From Lunularia cruciata (Eukaryota > Streptophyta > Marchantiopsida > Lunulariales > Lunulariaceae), in the NCBI GenBank assembly GCA_948567375.1, contig OX419762.1, forward strand, positions 9,802,001 through 9,866,000: DNA of 64,000 bases, in the 5' to 3' direction. The position numbers were made by a program, and so were the translations under genes. The number at the start of each line of letters is the position of its first letter. The stretch's first letter is position 1. The notes under the pieces were generated by a model. It made no database searches. It was not told where the DNA came from and worked only from the letters and a program-made list of their open reading frames with translations. Shown here one piece after another: positions 45,055-55,930 of the stretch.

Positions 45055-46347
45055 TCAAGCTCGACTGTCTAAGCGAGGGTTGTAGAAACGGAAGTTTTCG
45101 CCGTGAATTGGATCGAAGTAAAATGGAAATCGGACAATACAGTGACACGATGTTTCTCGGGGCTCAACAATCTGAATACAGGTGCAACAACGGCTCGTTG
45201 TAATGTACATAGCTTCACACAGGTCCACATAATCCAGCGAGTTAACTTTGCAGTGGGCAAGACATCGAAAAGGGTGGATGTCTGTCAACCACGGCCACCT
45301 TCTTATACTTGACAGAAGATCCTCCAGCATACTAATTCCATGTTAAACTGCAGAAGTCCAGCTCGCGGAGTATGAGTCCTAACGATTTCTCCTTTGTCTT
45401 TTGAAAGAGAAATCTCCTGTTCTCATATCGGAGGATACTACCGTATCGAATGTCTTCTTCACTCGTTGCTAGGAAGATGGCTCACCTTTTGGGCTTTTAG
45501 GTTGTACTCAGCTAAAGCGACTTTCCGGACGCAAGCTGTAAGTACCAACAGTGAAGTTTCTTCAAGCATAGGTCTGAGTGCCGTAAAGAAGTCCTGGAGA
45601 ATCTTGACGAGAGAGTCCAAGCATTCAGGATAGAGTCATATAAAGATATCCAGTTTGCGTCTAAACTTTTCCGTAAGTCTATTTTCGTTTCATAGCTCAT
45701 ATGATTAAGAGATGCAATGATCCAAAGCACATAGGAGTTGGGCTCATCCATTGTAAGTTCATATCCTTCACAGTGTATCCAAATTTCTCGAGGACTAGGC
45801 AGTGTTTTCGAAGGTCTGTCGGAAGGATTCGCTACGATGAGTTGAGGTTGCCTCTTATAGAACTCAGTTTTTATGCACAATAGTCCCTTTTCAGTGTCCA
45901 TAACAGTTAATTTGCGATAACCATCGGTGTATCCCACATACTTAGGCCAAAGAGGGACATCATGCTGACGAACAGGTCAAGCCTTTTGTCGAATGGTTGT
46001 GTCCATGCCTTGAAGAAAATTCCTCCCTCCTCTTGCCCCTCGTGGGAGAATGATATGCGGTTCAATAGCCAAGGCTTCCTGCCGCTACGAAATGACGAAG
46101 AAGACAGCAATCTGTTCCATTTCTGGCAGACATCACGTCTAAAGAAGGTATCAACCACAGGTAAGAATTTGAGTATCATTCCCAAAAGGTCATCGGAGAG
46201 ATCATCCAAGTTTCTCAACCTGATCCTTCGGAGGTTCTTCTGACCTGCACCTATTTGATCCTGCAAGCTTGGAATTGTCATTGTCAGTTTAAGCGCACGT
46301 CTGTCCGTCGGGTTTTGGAGCATGACGATATAGTGACAACGAATCAA
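45055..46347 (-). pseudogene. F-box/kelch-type gene relic 1
   Basis: The N-terminal frame (46347-45907) has an F-box: LRNLDDLSDDLLGMILKFLP, then FFRRDVCQKWNRLL. The frame must shift near 45960 to continue as PLWPKYVGYTDGYRKLTVMD and through NYVLW- and VYDSIxxxW-like blocks (ISLYDSILNAWTL), typical of plant F-box/kelch proteins, which serve as substrate receptors of SCF ubiquitin ligases. A family motif LAEYNLKAQK lies at about 45501-45515. Later stops break the C-terminus. Sequencing error at the shift cannot be excluded. The likely start is one of the Met codons ahead of the F-box; I cannot decide which. Confidence 0.75.
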
Positions 46348-46442
46348 TCACGTTTTATTCCTTGTTCCCCCCGAATTCTCAGGAATCAACGGCCTCAATG
46401 AAAGTCGTAATTCTTGGCTCCGTTTGTGGACTCAGTTCTCGC

Positions 46443-46454
46443 TCTATATATAAT
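46443..46454 (-). promoter_or_regulatory. TATA-like box upstream of F-box relic 1
   Basis: TATTATATATAG on the minus strand, about 100 bp before the first Met codon of the relic. Position and sequence fit a TATA box; no other support. Confidence 0.4.
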
Positions 46455-46839
46455 ACACTCAACGTTTACAAATTTGGGACAGATCTTTTCATTCTTTGAA
46501 GTGCTCATTAAACTTTCATGAACTCTCGGTATGTTGACCGATCAAATGTGACCCCCACTCACATTGAAAACTAATGGTTTCGACCTCTTTCAAAGATCAA
46601 ATGAACCATTATTACTATTGTAACGAGAGAGTTTAGTAGAGCAACACAAGTGCTATACATTTTGTTTATGGCAAGTCCCACTTATGAGACTATTTCTTCT
46701 CTATGCTTATACATCTTATGGCATTAGAGTGAATACCGGTAGAGGTCTTATATTATCAACTTGAATAACTTTTATGTCTTGAGAGGTCTCTTGTTGCCCG
46801 GGTGTTGTGCATTGCCCATTGCCTTTTCTCATGAGGTTT

Positions 46840-49097
46840 GTTAGGATGGTATATGAGCATTTTAGAAATTGTTTTCATCCATATAATCCTTCTAGTCATT
46901 TCATTGAGGTATTTCAAGTGGTTACAACAATAATGAGGGTAGATATTCCTATATCAATAGTTAGGTGTTAAGTGCTAATCTACTTCTTGTGATGTAGAAG
47001 GACACACGGGGCATTAAACATATTGATATTGGAGAGATCTTTTTGCATCTACTTAATCTCACCATTGTTCTTCAACATCATTCTCACTTCCAATAGCACC
47101 TCAATCCACATCAATTTGGAGTAGCCACCCTTGGAGGAGGTTGTGAGCCTATATCTCTAGTCATTAGTGCACTCCTATATATCCATCTGAAGTGGGTTGT
47201 CTTATAGGTGGATGTTGAGAATGCTTTAATATAGTCTCACATGCATCCATCTTTAGAGAGCTTAGAGAGGCCAATGGATCCTTGGCAAGTCTTATTCTTT
47301 TTGTGTGGTCTTTTTATTGCTCTACTACTTCTCTTTACTAATGCATAGTTGTTCATAGGAAGGAGTCACCAATCTTGGAGTCAATTGTCTATACACAAAA
47401 GAGAGATACTTGAGGGGAACCTTTATTTGCCATGGCTCATTTAAGAGCTCTTTTATCTACTTTGGCCATTCCATGTTATGTATTTCTTTCCTATAGATTA
47501 GATTAGGTAGGCCTTTGACCACTTGACTATTAAGTTACATCTTTTTGACTTAAGAGTCAAGGTGTCAAAGGTCCACTTCATGTGTCCATTCAGACCTTGA
47601 GCTCCCAAAGGGATGCATCACATCCACATATGTAATTATGTATTCTTGGAGTGCTAGTAGAATATGAGTATTTTGTCACACTCTTCTTAGATGTAGCCCT
47701 TGTAGAGCATATTTACATGTGGATGAACTCTTCTAATAAGAGATCCATAGGTAGCATTTTGTATAATCTCATATAGTATTCTTAGGTTGACTGACTTACC
47801 TTCTTTGCATAGTTTCCCTTATTTGACCTTCCAATCATGTCTGAGAGCTTTTGATAAGAGGACTATGGGAGTCTTTGGTAATGTCATTGGACCAAAGACA
47901 TTTGAAAGTGTGAGTGGGATCTTGCATGTAGACAAAGATCTCTATTGATCTACTACGGAGTGGTATGCATATTATCTATATAGAAGAATGCAACTATTGT
48001 ATTTTTTGGTAGTTTGGCTCTCTTTGACACCCCTACTTTCCTCCTATTTTGTGGTTGTTGATAGGGTAGTTTTGGAGACATATGTGACTAAGATGGAGGG
48101 TATCCTTTTCTCTCCAAATGTTAATGTGGTAGATAAGAGATGGTCTATCTCAATGTACACAAGAGTACATTCCATCCTTTTTCTCACTACCATTGGTTTG
48201 GGGTAGAAGTTTTTAGTATTCCTTGATGGACCGACTATGTTAACATACATTACATTCTCTCTTAGGTAACTTGTCCATTCCTCAAGCTACTAAGGCACAC
48301 CTTTGGTCTTGCTCCGACAAGGGTGCAGGCTCATGGATCCTTGCTCAATCGTGCATTAGAGCATTCCAACTTGTACCAACTACCTTCTCTTTAGCTATGA
48401 GGTTTAGCCTAGGTTTGGTACACATCTTCATCTCCATTACTCACTTGTGAGTGTGGTTCTACACTAGATGAAAAAATGGTCCATATGGCATGGTGTATTC
48501 TTGGAGGACAAAGGATAACTACATATGATGCCATTAGGGGTATAGTGTTTGCTATGACACAAGAGAGTGGATACATTGCTTGGAAGGACAGCTTGTATGC
48601 TTTACATTTGACATGTGTCAAGGTAGACTTATACTTGGTTCAAAATGATAGAGTGAAAATAGCAGATGTTGTGGTTATGTACCCTATGTGTGATGCAATT
48701 TTGGAAGGATTGATTACTCATCCCCTTGGATGCGTGGCAAGTGGAGTAGCAGCACATAAGGTCTCCAAGGATAGGGGTACCTAATCATCTCTTTGTTCGT
48801 TTAGTCTTGGAGTTATATGGAGTGATGGATTAAGTCTTTGACACATTTTTCAGGGAGTGCATAAGAACTTTTCATATTAGACTTCTGGGGTACCACTTTC
48901 ACTCTTATACTTTGTAGCTAATTTTAGATGGCAGGTGTCCATTGCTCTACAAAGAGCATTGGCTGGTGCAATCCATAGGAGAGCAATCACACTAAGTGAT
49001 GCTTCTTTGGATGCTCCATCGGTTGGTAGACCTTACTAACTTGCATAACTGTGATATCTTGGGTGTTGTAGTGCAAATGTCTCATACCGATACTATT
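46840..49097 (+). pseudogene. HT reverse transcriptase-endonuclease relic (copy C)
   Basis: RT fingers and palm are readable from about 46840 to 47600: a motif-A Asp in VDVENA, the R-GDPLGG-like block reduced to T*GEPLFAMAHLRAL, and the region after the (lost) YADD. The middle (47988-48206) holds SLTPLLSSYFVVVDR. The endonuclease part (48440-48784) keeps CECGSTLD...HMAWC, VDLYLV and IADVVV, so all finger ligands and both Asp survive although the frame is broken elsewhere. The C-terminal stop falls in the (mutated) stem-loop near 49098. Confidence 0.72.
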
Positions 49098-49178
49098 GGG
49101 GTTTAGCACCATTTTACTATTTGGTATCACCCTTGATAGGTCTTCCCATCCTTAGTGTTTTCTACTCGGTTGCCTTTC
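49098..49178 (+). repeat. HT 3' tail (copy C)
   Basis: TTGGGGTTTAGCACC (degraded stem-loop), CCTTGATAGGTCTTCCCATC, CTACTCGGTTGCC. It is shorter than the others: the pyrimidine run and TACGGC block are mostly lost. Confidence 0.75.
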
Positions 49179-49552
49179 CTTGTCTCAAGAGTCAGGGGGG
49201 AGAATAGCTTGTCAGAATTTTCACTGTCCCGTGCTATATGCAACTCCTGTTTAACGCAATCTCGAATTCCAGTTGGAACATCTTCATCTACCTTATGGAA
49301 CGACTCACGGACACCTTTTGAGGACTTCATCTTTTGACTGCTGAGAATATAGAGGTTATGACGGAAAGCCACCAGTTTTAATGCAAGCTCGCTATAGCTT
49401 CGAGTTTCTTTTTGGCAACAGACTGTCTTGGAATGTACCTATTGGATCATTCGCAGTGTGAGAAGGTGGATCTTAATCAGTTTCTTGCTCTGTAAAGAGA
49501 GTGCTCCGAACAAACCCGCAAGTGCTATTCGCCATTATGTGCATTGTGCAAT

Positions 49553-50460
49553 GGATTCAAGTCGGAACGACATCAAAAGCCTCATTTTGAGAAAGTAGAC
49601 ATATCTCTCTGATTAGCTTTTGAGAGCGATCAACGTGGAATTGTTGCCCGAGACCTTCCACTCTTCAAGAAATGGAAGAGATGATGTCTTGAAAGGTAGG
49701 AAGCCTTGGCTAGATCTACTGCACCGTCGCATGGATACTGCAAGACAACAATGACTTTTGGACTTCCATTTTGGGTATCGATACAGTCATTTGATGAGCG
49801 TTTTGGCCCGTACTTTGCCTCTTTCGAACGATCGCTTATGGCAATCGCTCAGAACACTATATTGACTAACAAGGACACTGACAAAGAACTTTTGATGGAA
49901 GGGTAGTTACAATATTGTTGTAATGAACCTTCCGATAAGATTCTATAACTTACTGCCCAATCTTTCGGAGAAATTTTTTCTCCCGATCCAGAGACCTGAT
50001 GCGGTTTTAATGTGAGTGACGACGTGAACCTTATAGTCGATGAGGATAACATCTACAAAGTTTGCACCGTTAAGCTAGTTCTTTTTTGGGGAAGTGAGGA
50101 GAGCTGGCAAGGTGTGTAAGATGTGTTTTCAAAGGCTTGGACTCTCCCGTCCAAATTGGCTTCTCCAGATTCTGGCATTCATAACTAATCTTTATATTTG
50201 AGAAAGATTCTCCTCTCATAATCAAACACTACGTGAGAAGAACTGGTGTAGTTGAGTACAACCTGGAAGCCCAAACTTCTGGTAAACCCGATAGTTTTGA
50301 AGCTGGAAAGAAACTATAACCTGAACAAAAGGGAGCAACGACCTTCCTACAGAGAGATCTGCCAATTTGACAATAGAAGGTATCCCTGTCAATCACATTT
50401 GAAGAATTGTGAAGGTATGGCAGATGGTCCAGCGTATTCCGTGAGCTGGGTTATTGCACT
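49553..50460 (+). pseudogene. F-box/kelch-type gene relic 4
   Basis: The start ATGGATTCAAGTCGGAACGA matches that of relic 3 (55022). The F-box itself is broken by stops; GRKPWL follows, as in relics 1 and 2. Further on come a VVMN block near 49920 and VVEYNLEAQ at 50248-50270, followed by YREICQFDNRR (near 50360) matching relic 3. It has many stops and frameshifts, and is clearly a paralogue at nucleotide level. Confidence 0.65.
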
Positions 50461-52456
50461 TTAACCTGCAAGAAGAATTGTCAAGAAAGGTTTGGGGTCC
50501 ATCTTTAGAAGTGATGTAAAAGTCGAAACGCACACATTGTTTCTCCTAAAAGTGTGACTTTTGAAACTAGCATAAGTCAGACGACATTTTCTTCCTCGCG
50601 ATGGGCTCATGTTTGCGATGTGATCATGAAGTTGACAAAGAACTTTGTTCTCTCCCACCCAAGAAGCCCAAACCGTACTGCAACCATTATAGCGTAAAGG
50701 ACCATGCATATCCTTGCAGAAACGTCGTCGTCGACATGCAAAAGTATTGAGACAGGAGATGGGTCATGGTTTGATAGAGCTAGTCTAAGATTCTTGTGAA
50801 GAGAAGAATGTATAGATGATCCGCTGAGCTCGAGACAGAATTAGAGCAACTTCTGGATACATTGAGAGAACCGGAAACATCTGGGGTCCACGCTTTATAA
50901 TCATCCGTCATTCCACATCCATGTTGATGTGCATTTTGGTAGATCATCTCTTGAGGGTAGAAACAAGGCATGACGAAGCACGAGTGCAGCACCTTGAGGA
51001 GCAACTGGATTTTTATGTAAGGAGATCTACGTCCCCAAGTCTAAGTTCCGGCAATGGCACTCCGGCATCTGAAGGTGATCTGTCCCACCTTCGGCTAGTT
51101 TTCGTGGACTGTGCCTCCATTTTAATGCCAAGTACACAGATGCTTCACATTTTCCGTGATCAAGTGTGATTAGTATACCATTACCGTATGTAGTTCACTA
51201 AATTCTGAACGTCGATGGATCGATAAGTTTGAATGCAGCTTTTCGTTTGAATCCGGGTATAATTTAAACCACCTGTCAGTCACAATTCGTTTCAGCAACA
51301 TATATATAGTCCTAATTTGGCGCTCCGGTACAGTGTGTAGGCCTTAAGCTTGAACAGAGCCTTATAGCACGAATGTGACCGTGCACGTCTCTTAGCTACA
51401 TGAGAGATGTGGAAGAACTACTTAAACTGCTGGAGGATAGAGTAAGGAAGGTAAAAAGGCACAACTAGATCCTGAAGCATACTGTTGCCTTTCTCATGGG
51501 AGAACTACCCTTGATCGTTCAGTGAGCTTGCAGTACTTGTAGGAATGATGACGAAAAAACTGGACAAGGTGCAAGAGCGGGGAATGTCTTGTTATGTAAG
51601 CACCAATAAGCTACAATACACTGGTTTCCTCCCTTCAAATGGAAATTACTTCTAAGATATATTCGACATGCGGCTCCGGAGCTCAACACTCAGTTCGTAC
51701 CGATATCCTTCTCCTCGATTGTTTTACTTACAACCTTTTTAATCTTCTGCGAGTGACAGTGAACACCATATGAATGAATAGGCATTAGACTCTCCCTCCA
51801 TGACAAGCGCCTTAAGTCAACCTCTACACGCTGTGGTAGAGCTTTCTCACTGTTTATAGATCTAGATGTTGGTCCTTCGCTTTACTGTAAGATCACCAAC
51901 ACTTTTTTGAATGTTTTCCCAAGTACGGTAGTTGGTCGTGGAAGGGCCAGTAACAACTCCATTTATCGTGCTGAAAATATGGGTATCAGCCGAAGACGTT
52001 GTAATCTAGCCCTGCCTTGATTACAGTACGTTAAAGTTACCAGGACATTGCGCTGACGTCCTGAGTAACATTCGAATCGGGTTTGGAGGTCAAAACAGAT
52101 GTCATGACATCTGACATTCGCTCATGTCATTCCTATGTTATAATATGAGAACATGCAAAACACCAGCCCGCGTCGGTCCTTCATGTTTCTCTCCTATGGC
52201 ATTGTCATGTCCGTTTCTGAATAGCTGGAGGTACAATCCCAAAAGCTCTGTGAAATAAAATTATCACTGCGAACCTGATATCACTATCTTCAAGATATCA
52301 ATCACTATTTAATGCAACGAGTCGAAACATACAGCCCCGAAAACTACTGATTAAGAGAAAAATAAGTATTATTAAAGAGGTCCAATTCTAGAGATTGGAG
52401 ATGCGTCATCTAATCAATACCTCATCTTACTCCAGCGGGGTCCATTTCATATTTTT
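50461..52456. other. No gene recognised; duplicated flank of F-box relic 2
   Basis: Contains 51715-51970 and 52035-52130, duplicates of the flank of F-box relic 1. Short ORFs elsewhere show no motif. Confidence 0.45.
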
Positions 52457-53573
52457 TCAAGCTCGTATGTCTATGCAAGGTTCGTAGCAACAGAAGTCTC
52501 CACAGTCAATGAGATCGCTGTAAATTGGGAATTGGGAAATACAACAAACGATGTTTGTCGGGTCTCGACAATCTGACGAGGAGCAACAATGGCACGTAGT
52601 AACGTGTCCTTCACAAAGGTCCTTATAATGCAACGATTTATCTCTGCACAGGTCCTTATTTATGAGAACACATCGCCAAACGTGGTGCTCTACCACCCTG
52701 ACCACCTTCTCATATGAGACAAAAATCCTCCTGCATACTGTTAAACTGCAGAAGTCCAGGTCACGGAGTATGAGACCGAACGATTTCCCCATTGTCGTTT
52801 GGTATAGAAATATCCTTTTCTCATATCGGAGTCTTCTGCTGTGTGGAAAGTCTTTCCCACTGGTTGCAATATCTACAAATTCAAAACTGCGAAGATGGCT
52901 CAACTTTTGGGCTTTTAGGTTGTACTCAGCTACAGTGACGTCTCGGAAGTGAACTGTAATTATAAACAGTTCAGTGTTCTTCAAGCATAGGGTCAGTGCC
53001 GTAAAGCTTAAGGTGTCCTGTAGACACTAATTTTTCTATAAGAGTCCAAGTATTCAGGATACAATCATATACCGATATCCAGGTTGCAGTTTCCACTATT
53101 CCTGCTAGGTCTATTTTCGGTTCATAAATCGTATGATTAACACATTTTCTCGAAAAGACCAGGCACTAAGTTGGAAGCTCTGTTGAAAGGACTCGTTCCT
53201 ATGAATTCTGGTTGCCTCTGACAGAACTCAGTTGTTTATGAGGGACAGCCCACTTCAGTGTCCTTAGCAGCTGATTCATGATATCCATCAATCGTATCCC
53301 GCATACTTATGTCCACAAGGAACATCGTTCTGAACGAGCAGATTAAGCCTTCATGTCAAATGTTTGTATCCATGTCCTGAAGGTAACTCCTCGTTCCTCC
53401 TGTTCCTTGTTAGTAAATGATATGTGATCCAGTAGCCAAGGCTTCCTGCCGCTACAGAAAGACGACGAAGGCAGCAATCTCTTCCATATTTTGCTGACAT
53501 CTGAGGAAGATTTCAACCACAGATAAGAATTTACATTATAATTCCAGAAGATATGACCGAGTGGGAACTCCAA
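52457..53573 (-). pseudogene. F-box/kelch-type gene relic 2
   Basis: Paralogue of relic 1 in the same orientation, about 7.4 kb away. 53573-53343 keeps the end of the F-box region (WKRLLPSSSFCSGRKPWLLDHISF), but the F-box core ahead of it is lost. 52984-52457 is open for 175 codons and includes VAEYNLKAQKLSH (VAEYN at 52919-52933) and a Cys-rich end. The middle is disrupted. This open C-terminal part shows what relic 1 has lost. Confidence 0.7.
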
Positions 53574-53879
53574 CTATTGGTAAAGGTACTTGGCGCAATA
53601 ATGCTAAACCGATCAGCTGACATTGTTTCCAGCCTATTGCAGTCAGTCCACTTGGACCTAAAGAAACATCAAGTCCAGGCGACGCATTTTCTGCGTAGTT
53701 CCAGAATCATGATAATGCCAAAGATGACAAAGGTCTTCGAATTCCTTGGTAATTTTCAACTTTAATGGATAATTCGACGTCCCCTTAGAGAACTGTGCGT
53801 TCTAGGTGCCTTGTTTGACTAGTTTAGGTCAAGTCTTGGCCAGTGATTAATATTTCTTTCTAATTACCTTCCGAGTAAG

Positions 53880-54200
53880 ACCACCCGGATAAGCTCTGCT
53901 GCTCTTCGGAGGCCCCCGGGTGGAACTCGTAACGGGATTTCACGTGGGCTTCTTAACTTTATTAAGCCAACTACTAATACTGAGAGTTGGAGCTCTCGCT
54001 CCACATTGCCCGACAATGACACCACAAGTTAGATTCTTGTCCAAACCTGGGGAAGAGTATTTGGGTCCTCAGTGTTCCGTGAAAGCATCGAGACATTCCC
54101 TTTATTTGCACTTCGTTATCTTCATGGCAGGTGCATTTCACTCACACCCTCAGTGCAGGACTCTGGAAGATTTGAACCACGTCACCAGGACAGACTCTTA
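53880..54200 (+). repeat. Diverged duplicate of 58240-58560
   Basis: Shared blocks in order: GAGTTGGAGCTC, GCTCCAC, CCTTGGTTATTT/GTATTTGGTCC-like, AGCCTCGAGACAT/AGCATCGAGACAT and CTTCGGAAGAT/CTCTGGAAGATTTGAACC. It has the look of decayed coding DNA but no motif I can name. Confidence 0.55.
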
Positions 54201-55021
54201 AAGTTTATCGCAACATGAACTAGTGATCTTTGCCTCATTCTGTCGGACTCCCACCAAGTAGCAGTCCACTGGAAAACTGGTCTGTTAACTCGATTTTGCA
54301 AATGAAAGAGTTTCTCAAACTCAGCATTACGTCTATTCATCAACTATCACGTGCCCTCTCGGAGGCAACTCAAAAGTGCACCATCTTCAGGGTTTCTTGT
54401 ATAGCTACACTGTCTAATGCCTAGGCATTTTCCTGTGCACTAAATTAGTGAACTGGTCTGGTACAATTGCAGTCAGTATCGATAGACTCATCATCCATAC
54501 AGAACAGATCGTCTTTGTTCAATGCTATTGAAGCCTCAGTATGATTGACGGGAGAATGCCACCCGAATTGCAATTAAAAGGGCTTCTGCCTCTTTCAAAA
54601 AGCTTAAGAATAGTCGACTGTAACGCGAAACGATTGATGAAAGACAGAGCACTAAGAGAAGTAACAAATTTAGGCTATAAGAAGACTCAACGAGGAAGAT
54701 AACAGGTATAATACAATCTCAACAGACTCGAGGTCTCGTGACATAAAAGTTAACATTCTGAAGCGATTCTCAAACATCTTACAGCGCACTAGCCGTGAGC
54801 AACCCTTGTGAGTCGCACTAATACACATTGTTCAGCAGGTTTGACGCAAGAGCGTTCTAGTTCCAAATATCTTTTGACATCTGACAGCTAAGGCCCTACT
54901 TTACCTTGTAACCAACAACTTGCTGTTGTGAGAAGATGCCTTAAGAGATAAGTTTCCTTTCCTGTAAAGGGAGTACTCGAACCAAACTCCAAGGTCCTTT
55001 CCTTCATTCCGGTGCATTCCA

Positions 55022-55930
55022 ATGAGTTCAAGTCAGAACAACATAACGAGGCTCAGGTTGACAAACTTGGCTGACCTCCCCGACGACCTTCTAGAAATGA
55101 TCCTGAAATTGTTACCCGTTGTTAAACTTTCACAAGGCGTGACGTCTGGGTTCGAAGGAATGGAACGAACTATTGTCTTCCTCGTATTTTCCAAGGCACC
55201 CTTGGCAACTGCATCGAAGGTCATATCACAGCTGCAGGAGAAGCGAACTTTTGAACTTGAATTCCGAAGACGGAATAAACCAGATGATACCCTTCTTGGT
55301 CCCTACTGCGCTTTCTTTGTCCCCTGTGAGCCATCGATTATGATTCAAAAGATTTCTGTAATGGTAAAGACACGGACAAGTGATAGGATCGATGGGATGC
55401 ACTCAGATATTGTGGTAATGAATCCTTTGAATGGATCTTACAGCATATTGCCCCATCGCTTCGAGAAAATTTGCTCAAGAGCGTGAAGGCTTTTGCTGTG
55501 AGTAATCGTATGACGCTGATAGTTGATAAGTCCAACTTCTACAAACTTTGGGTCATCGCGTTTGTTTGATCTGGATATTATAAAACGAGGTTAAGAGACG
55601 CCTGGCTAGGCGTGTATGATTCCATCTCCAAAACTTGGAGTCTCACATCAAGATTAAGATTTGGTTATGGGTTGCAGCACCGGAAGCCTGAGACGATATT
55701 ATGCCGAGAGACAATTCACAATAAATCTTCACTGACCACAAAAACATAACCACAGTAGTAGAGTACAACCGCGAAAGCGCAGACGTTAAGTCAAGTCCGT
55801 AATGTACACGTTGCACATCGTACTGCAACTAGGGGAGAAGGCAACAAGATATTCAGAGAGATCTGCCGATTTGACAGCAGATTGTTTTCATTCCTATGGA
55901 CCACAAGCGGCTACCTGAATTGTATTCCAC
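55022..55930 (+). pseudogene. F-box/kelch-type gene relic 3
   Basis: Starts MSSSQNNITRLRLTNLADLP. The F-box is DLPDDLLEMILKLLPVV, close to the N-terminus as usual for plant F-box/kelch proteins. It is open for 154 codons to 55486, where a one-base shift is needed to continue as VKAFAVSNRMTLIVDKSNFY. Then VYDSISKTWSLTSRL (about 55610-55655) and VVEYN (55755-55769) follow. The second helix of the F-box seems altered (KLSQGVTSGFEGMER). It is the best-kept N-terminus among the four, but not a complete gene. An SCF-receptor role is inferred from the family only. Confidence 0.75.

Larger units (their letters stand above)
46620..49178 (+). mobile_element. HT element copy C, longest copy, strongly decayed
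   Basis: It covers RT and endonuclease and ends in the tail. Blocks match the family in order, across frames: EHFRNCFHPYNPSSHFIEVF (about 46850), GIKHIDIGE, HQFGVATLGGGCE (about 47120), the RT motif A-like VVL-VDVENA, GEPLFAMAHLRAL (about 47420), LLSSYFVVVDR, and CECGSTLD to the end. The left end is uncertain and I found no clear target duplication. It lies between two F-box relics. Confidence 0.72.
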
